Part shown: one piece after another, positions 60,648-64,000 of the stretch
Numbering within the stretch: the stretch's first letter is position 1
Layout: each line of letters opens with the position of its first letter
The notes under the pieces: model-generated
What the model was told of the DNA's origin: nothing
Databases searched by the model: none
The model's input: the letters and a program-made list of their open reading frames with translations, nothing else
Assembly: GCA_037190805.1 (NCBI GenBank)
Contig: JBBCJR010000004.1
Coordinates: forward strand, 124,001 to 188,000
Origin: JBBCJR01 sp037190805
GTDB lineage: Bacteria > Pseudomonadota > Alphaproteobacteria > Sphingomonadales > Sphingomonadaceae
Direction: 5' to 3'
DNA length: 64,000 nt
Made by a program: the position numbers and the translations under genes

Positions 60648-62687
60648 TCAGAAGCGCGTGGTCGCGCCGACGAAGAAACGGCGTCCGGGCGAATAATAGC
60701 CAAATCCACCGGTGCCGGTGATCGTCTTCTTGAACATGTTCTGGACACCTGCGCGCAGCACCAGCTCGCGCGTTGCCCGGAATGCAGCGGCGACGTCGAA
60801 CAGCGTGTACGCTTCGGTGATCGTGCCGCCACCAGCGAGTTCCTTGCCCGTATGCTGCGCCGTCACCGACAGCGTCAGGCGCTGCAGCGCTTGCCAGTCG
60901 ACCGATGCGAAGCCAGACAATTTGGGTGCAGTGATCAGATTGTCGCCGGTATCCAGATTCTTTGCCTTCATCATCCAGGTCGCGTTGGCACGAACCGTCA
61001 ATTCGGGGAAAGGCCGGACAGAAGCGCTGAATTCCATACCCCGCGTCCGGGCGCGCTGGATGTTCTCCATCATCGTCCACCAGCGGCCCTGGAAGAATCC
61101 GAGCGCCGCATACTGGATCTTGTTACGGAAATTCGTGTTGAAGAAGGTCGCGCTCAGGCTCGTGCCGCCCTGGTCATAGGCTGCGCCCACCTCGTAATTG
61201 GTGCTTTCCTCGGGCTTCAGATCCGGGTTTCCGGCCATGTAGCAACCGCCCCCGGTGTAGCCGAGGCCGGTAAGCGAGCTACAGCCGCCCCCACGCGAAA
61301 ATGTCGCCGCGCCAGCGCTGTTCTCCTTCAGCGAAGGGGCCCGAAAGCCGCGCGACACGCCGCCGCGCAGGGTCAGCGCCTGCATCGGATGCCAGACAAG
61401 ATAGGCGCGCGGGCTGAAATTCTCTCCATAGCGCTGGTGGCTGTCGAGACGTCCGCCCAATGTCAAAAGCAGCGGTTCAGCAAGCGTGATCTGATCTTCC
61501 AGGAAGAGCGCCCAGGTCCGGCCCTTCAAGGTCGATCCCTGGATGACGTTACCGTCATAGTCGACGGGAATGGTGCCGATGGTCTGGTCGTTGGTCAGCT
61601 GCTCGTCGCGAAACTGACCGCCCACCGCAACCTTGTGCAGAACGAGGAGGTTGGTTTCGAAATTGACGATGCCGTCGACGATCCACTCATGGAATTTCGC
61701 GGCTTCGCCCTCTGCGGCGACGTCCCGATTGACGAAGGCATTGCGATAGACATCGATGCGCGAGGTACCGAAGCCCCATTCGCCTTCATGGCTTGCCCGA
61801 AAGTTGGTGCGCTTGGTGTCCGATCCCCAACCCGCCTGCTCGCCCCCGGTCGCGGTGCGGGTTTCAGGCGCTACCGGCTGTTCCAGCCCGTAGCTGCCCT
61901 CGGCCGAGAAAATCTGTCCTTCCGCAGCCCGGAAAGTAAGGACGCCATTGATGTTCTTGTTGATGACACCAGCGGTACCGTTGTTGTTGGCCAGCACGAT
62001 CTCGTCCGGGTCCAGCCGTGAGTAGGTGCCGCCCAGCCTGATGCCGACCTGCTCTGCCAGGGGTCCGCTGGCGTTGAAGCCGAACTGATAGGCGTCGCCG
62101 CGGTCGCTGTCCTCGGGCTTGGTGTAGCTGGTGTTGAACGACCCCCGCCATGTCGGCGCGATCCGCCGGGTGATGATATTGATGACGCCGCCCATCGCGT
62201 CCGAGCCATAGATTGACGACATCGGACCGCGCACGACCTCGATCCGTTCGATCATGTCCGGCGAAATCCAGTTCAGGTCCTGTCGGCCGAGATCGGGGCG
62301 GTAGCTGATGTCGCGCGAATTGCCGACGCGCCGTCCGTCGACGAGCAGCAGGGTATAATTGTCCGGCAGACCGCGAATGTTGATCTTCGACATCGCACCT
62401 GTCGGGCTGACACCGCCGGTGACGCCCGGTAGGCGGCCCAGTACCTCGCCCAGGCTCTGGACCGGGCGACGCTCGATCTCCTCGCGCGTGATGACGCTGA
62501 TGGAGGCGGGTGCGTCACGAACCTCCACACTGGTCGCCGAAGCGGTGACGACGATCGTATGATCGTCCGCGACCTCGCCCGCCCGTCTGTCATGCGCACG
62601 GCCCTGGGAATAGGCTGGCATGCTGAGAAGTGTGGTGGCGAGCAGCGCTGAAACCAGGCCCGGCGCGAGGTAACGATGAGCAGTCAT
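60648..62687 (-). CDS. TonB-dependent receptor, catecholate-siderophore (FepA/CirA) type
   Basis: 679 aa. Signal peptide (LVSALLATTLLSMPAYSQ), TonB-box-like HTIVVTASATS, plug with APASISVITREEIERRPVQS, INIRGLPDNYTLLLVDGRRV, IERIEVVRGPMSSIYGSDAM and GGVINIITRR, and a barrel closing with VGATTRF. The VVRGPMSSIYGSDAMGGVIN block is close to CirA/FepA-type siderophore receptors. Barrel loops have two Cys (GGGCSSLTG, GGCYMAGNP). Start ATG 62687; expressed leftwards and convergent with the LysR gene to its left. Confidence 0.92.
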   Translation of the reverse strand: MTAHRYLAPGLVSALLATTLLSMPAYSQGRAHDRRAGEVADDHTIVVTASATSVEVRDAPASISVITREEIERRPVQSLGEVLGRLPGVTGGVSPTGAMSKINIRGLPDNYTLLLVDGRRVGNSRDISYRPDLGRQDLNWISPDMIERIEVVRGPMSSIYGSDAMGGVINIITRRIAPTWRGSFNTSYTKPEDSDRGDAYQFGFNASGPLAEQVGIRLGGTYSRLDPDEIVLANNNGTAGVINKNINGVLTFRAAEGQIFSAEGSYGLEQPVAPETRTATGGEQAGWGSDTKRTNFRASHEGEWGFGTSRIDVYRNAFVNRDVAAEGEAAKFHEWIVDGIVNFETNLLVLHKVAVGGQFRDEQLTNDQTIGTIPVDYDGNVIQGSTLKGRTWALFLEDQITLAEPLLLTLGGRLDSHQRYGENFSPRAYLVWHPMQALTLRGGVSRGFRAPSLKENSAGAATFSRGGGCSSLTGLGYTGGGCYMAGNPDLKPEESTNYEVGAAYDQGGTSLSATFFNTNFRNKIQYAALGFFQGRWWTMMENIQRARTRGMEFSASVRPFPELTVRANATWMMKAKNLDTGDNLITAPKLSGFASVDWQALQRLTLSVTAQHTGKELAGGGTITEAYTLFDVAAAFRATRELVLRAGVQNMFKKTITGTGGFGYYSPGRRFFVGATTRF

Positions 62688-62875
62688 GAGTGTCCCCTGT
62701 TTGCAGACGACGCCGGGACGGGTCCCCTTTTCGCTGGTGCGGAAAAGGGTCTCTCATCGGCGTCGCAAGGAGCAAATAATAATAATTCTTAATTGCAGAA
62801 ATGGTTACGGGGGGTATATCGCTCATAGCCGGATCGTTCACGCCGGCCCGCCGTCTCTCCAAGGAAACGCTTTTA
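62688..62875. promoter_or_regulatory. Divergent promoter region of TonB receptor and LysR gene
   Basis: 188 bases holding promoters for both directions. An AT-rich stretch lies at about 62768-62795. No Fur-box-like palindrome was found by eye, so iron regulation is not shown. Confidence 0.4.
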
Positions 62876-63799
62876 GTGCTTTCGATTTACAAGGATTTCG
62901 ACTTCTCGCTGCTGCGGGTTCTGCACGCGCTTCTGGAAACCGGCGGCCCGACAGCCGCTGCAGGACGTCTGGGGGTAAGTCAGCCGGTGGTCAGCCGCGC
63001 CCTTGCCCGGTTGAGGATTCTCTTGGACGATCCGCTGCTGGTACGAAAGCTGGGGGGCATGGTGCTGACGCCCCGCGCCGAAGCACTGCGCGAGCCACTG
63101 GCCCGATGGCTGGCGGACGGAGAGGCGTTGATGCGGCCCAGTGGAATTCATCCCGCCACGCTAAGGCGGACGTTTCGCATCGCATCGACCGATTTCGGCG
63201 TCATCAGCGTCATCGAACCGACGCTGACGCGGATCGCGGAGACGGCGCCCTCGGTCGGCCTCCTGATCTCCCCGTTGTCCCTTGAGGCGCAGCGGGAACT
63301 GAACGAAGGACAGCTGGATCTGATCGTCACCGGCTTCGCCCCGGACCCATCCGCAGTCCATGCCCGGCAACTATTCAACGAATCATATCTGTGCCTGGTT
63401 CGGCGGGGACACCCGATTCTCGATCACCACCCGCTCTCCTTCGACGCCTTCCTCGAATGGCCTCATATCGCGGTGACAGTCATGGACCAGGAAGCCGATG
63501 GCTTCGACGATCGGCAGCGCGAGGCACGCCGCGAGAAAATCATTCTGTGGACGCCGGACTTTTCGTTGTCACCAATGCTGGTGCGCGACACCAACGCTAT
63601 CGTTACGCTGCCCGCCCGCGCCGCTCGTCGGTTCGCGGCGGACCATGACCTGGCCGTATTCGACCCGCCGGGCGAAATGAACCCGTTCGACTATTGGCTG
63701 GTATGGCACGAACGCAGCCAGCGCGATCCGGCCACGCAGTGGCTGATTGACCAGTTGGTTGCGCCCTTTCGAACATCCTCCCCTCTCAGGCCATCATGA
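62876..63799 (+). CDS. LysR-family regulator (NodD/SyrM-like)
   Basis: 307 aa. N-terminal wHTH (LLRVLHALLETGGPTAAAGR, then VSQPVVSRALARLRILLDDP, LLVRKLGGMVLTPRAEAL) and a substrate-binding domain (RRTFRIASTDFGVISVIEPT; FLEWPHIAVTVMDQEADGFD; FDYWLVWHERSQRDPATQWL). GTG 62876 (AAGGAA at 62861-62866) gives a normal-length start; an in-frame ATG at 62801 would add 25 residues without features. Divergent from the catecholate TonB receptor, so its likely target is that gene or a neighbour outside the window. Confidence 0.87.
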   Translation: MLSIYKDFDFSLLRVLHALLETGGPTAAAGRLGVSQPVVSRALARLRILLDDPLLVRKLGGMVLTPRAEALREPLARWLADGEALMRPSGIHPATLRRTFRIASTDFGVISVIEPTLTRIAETAPSVGLLISPLSLEAQRELNEGQLDLIVTGFAPDPSAVHARQLFNESYLCLVRRGHPILDHHPLSFDAFLEWPHIAVTVMDQEADGFDDRQREARREKIILWTPDFSLSPMLVRDTNAIVTLPARAARRFAADHDLAVFDPPGEMNPFDYWLVWHERSQRDPATQWLIDQLVAPFRTSSPLRPS

Positions 63800-64000
63800 A
63801 AGGGCACCGAGCCCGATCAGCACGCAAGGACTCTGAAGCCGCCGGACGGCTTGCATGGATCAATCACTTGTTTGTCGCCACGCGCCCAGAAATGGCTGGA
63901 AGGCGCACGCCGTGTTCTGGTTCGAAGCAGTCGCGTCGTCGGGGAGAATATGCGCTGCGACTGGATCACGATCGCAGAGCCTAAAATGGAGATGAGGCTG
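63800..64000. other. End of window, no clear gene
   Basis: 201 bases after the LysR gene. A short frame at 63796-63984 has no family resemblance and no good ribosome binding site. Nothing else identifiable. Confidence 0.5.

Noticed and set aside
63796..63984. 62-codon frame after the last LysR gene
   Set aside because: It starts over the LysR stop codon, has no Shine-Dalgarno and a composition unlike a real protein.
1..64000. CRISPR arrays, rRNA genes and insertion sequences
   Set aside because: No regularly spaced direct repeats, rRNA signatures or transposase genes were seen.

Overview
This window looks like chromosomal DNA from an alphaproteobacterium of the Sphingomonadales (Sphingomonas/Rhizorhabdus/Sphingobium-like). 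The reasons are the high GC content, the ntrB-ntrC-ntrY-ntrX-hfq-hflX-mazG gene order, and the many TonB-dependent receptors paired with exported hydrolases. No plasmid or phage genes, rRNA operon or CRISPR array were seen.

Left part (1-16.4 kb), housekeeping. On the + strand are the end of ntrB, then ntrC, ntrY, ntrX, hfq and hflX (nitrogen and redox signalling, RNA chaperone, ribosome-rescue GTPase). Gene orientation flips at about 7.03 kb. From there a tightly overlapping minus-strand run reads (in transcription order) mltB, rlpA, dac, tmk, holB, metG, tatD, an MBL-fold hydrolase, a retropepsin-like protease and mazG. In the gap between mazG and the protease lies a strong match to the XerCD dif site (7817-7844). 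With the strand flip, this suggests that the window spans the replication terminus.

Accessory patch (16.5-21.7 kb). A tRNA-Ser(UGA) with its own terminator is followed directly by a lower-GC two-gene cassette: a D12-class adenine methyltransferase and a protein ending in a PD-(D/E)XK nuclease domain. This is a candidate restriction-modification system that I cannot match to a named enzyme. After it come a secreted protein, a bacterial PH-domain membrane protein, a divergent XRE regulator with a palindromic operator, a palindrome-rich non-coding stretch and a small Rap1a-like secreted protein.

Middle (21.7-46 kb), metabolism and metals. Genes here include gdhA, a DUF6481 protein, a spermidine-synthase-like protein, a cysteine synthase, an exported M20 amidohydrolase, a DUF3597 protein and an ACR3-like transporter. 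A DUF2946-DUF2946-TonB receptor-PepSY cluster probably handles a metal, followed by an AsmA-like protein. A penicillin acylase (S45) is translationally coupled to an FG-GAP repeat protein and followed by a TonB receptor. A copper cluster follows: CsoR-like repressor with its operator, a small secreted protein, CopA and CopB.

Right part (46-64 kb), scavenging and catabolism. The minus strand carries IorB and IorA (molybdenum hydroxylase), a small secreted protein, a YtcJ-like amidohydrolase, a polysaccharide deacetylase, a second divergent penicillin acylase, a TonB receptor and a second YtcJ-like amidohydrolase. Two LysR regulators and a catecholate-type TonB receptor close the window. TonB receptor, exported S45 acylase and exported amidohydrolases recur, which suggests uptake and periplasmic cleavage of an N-acylated or amide compound; the substrate is unknown.
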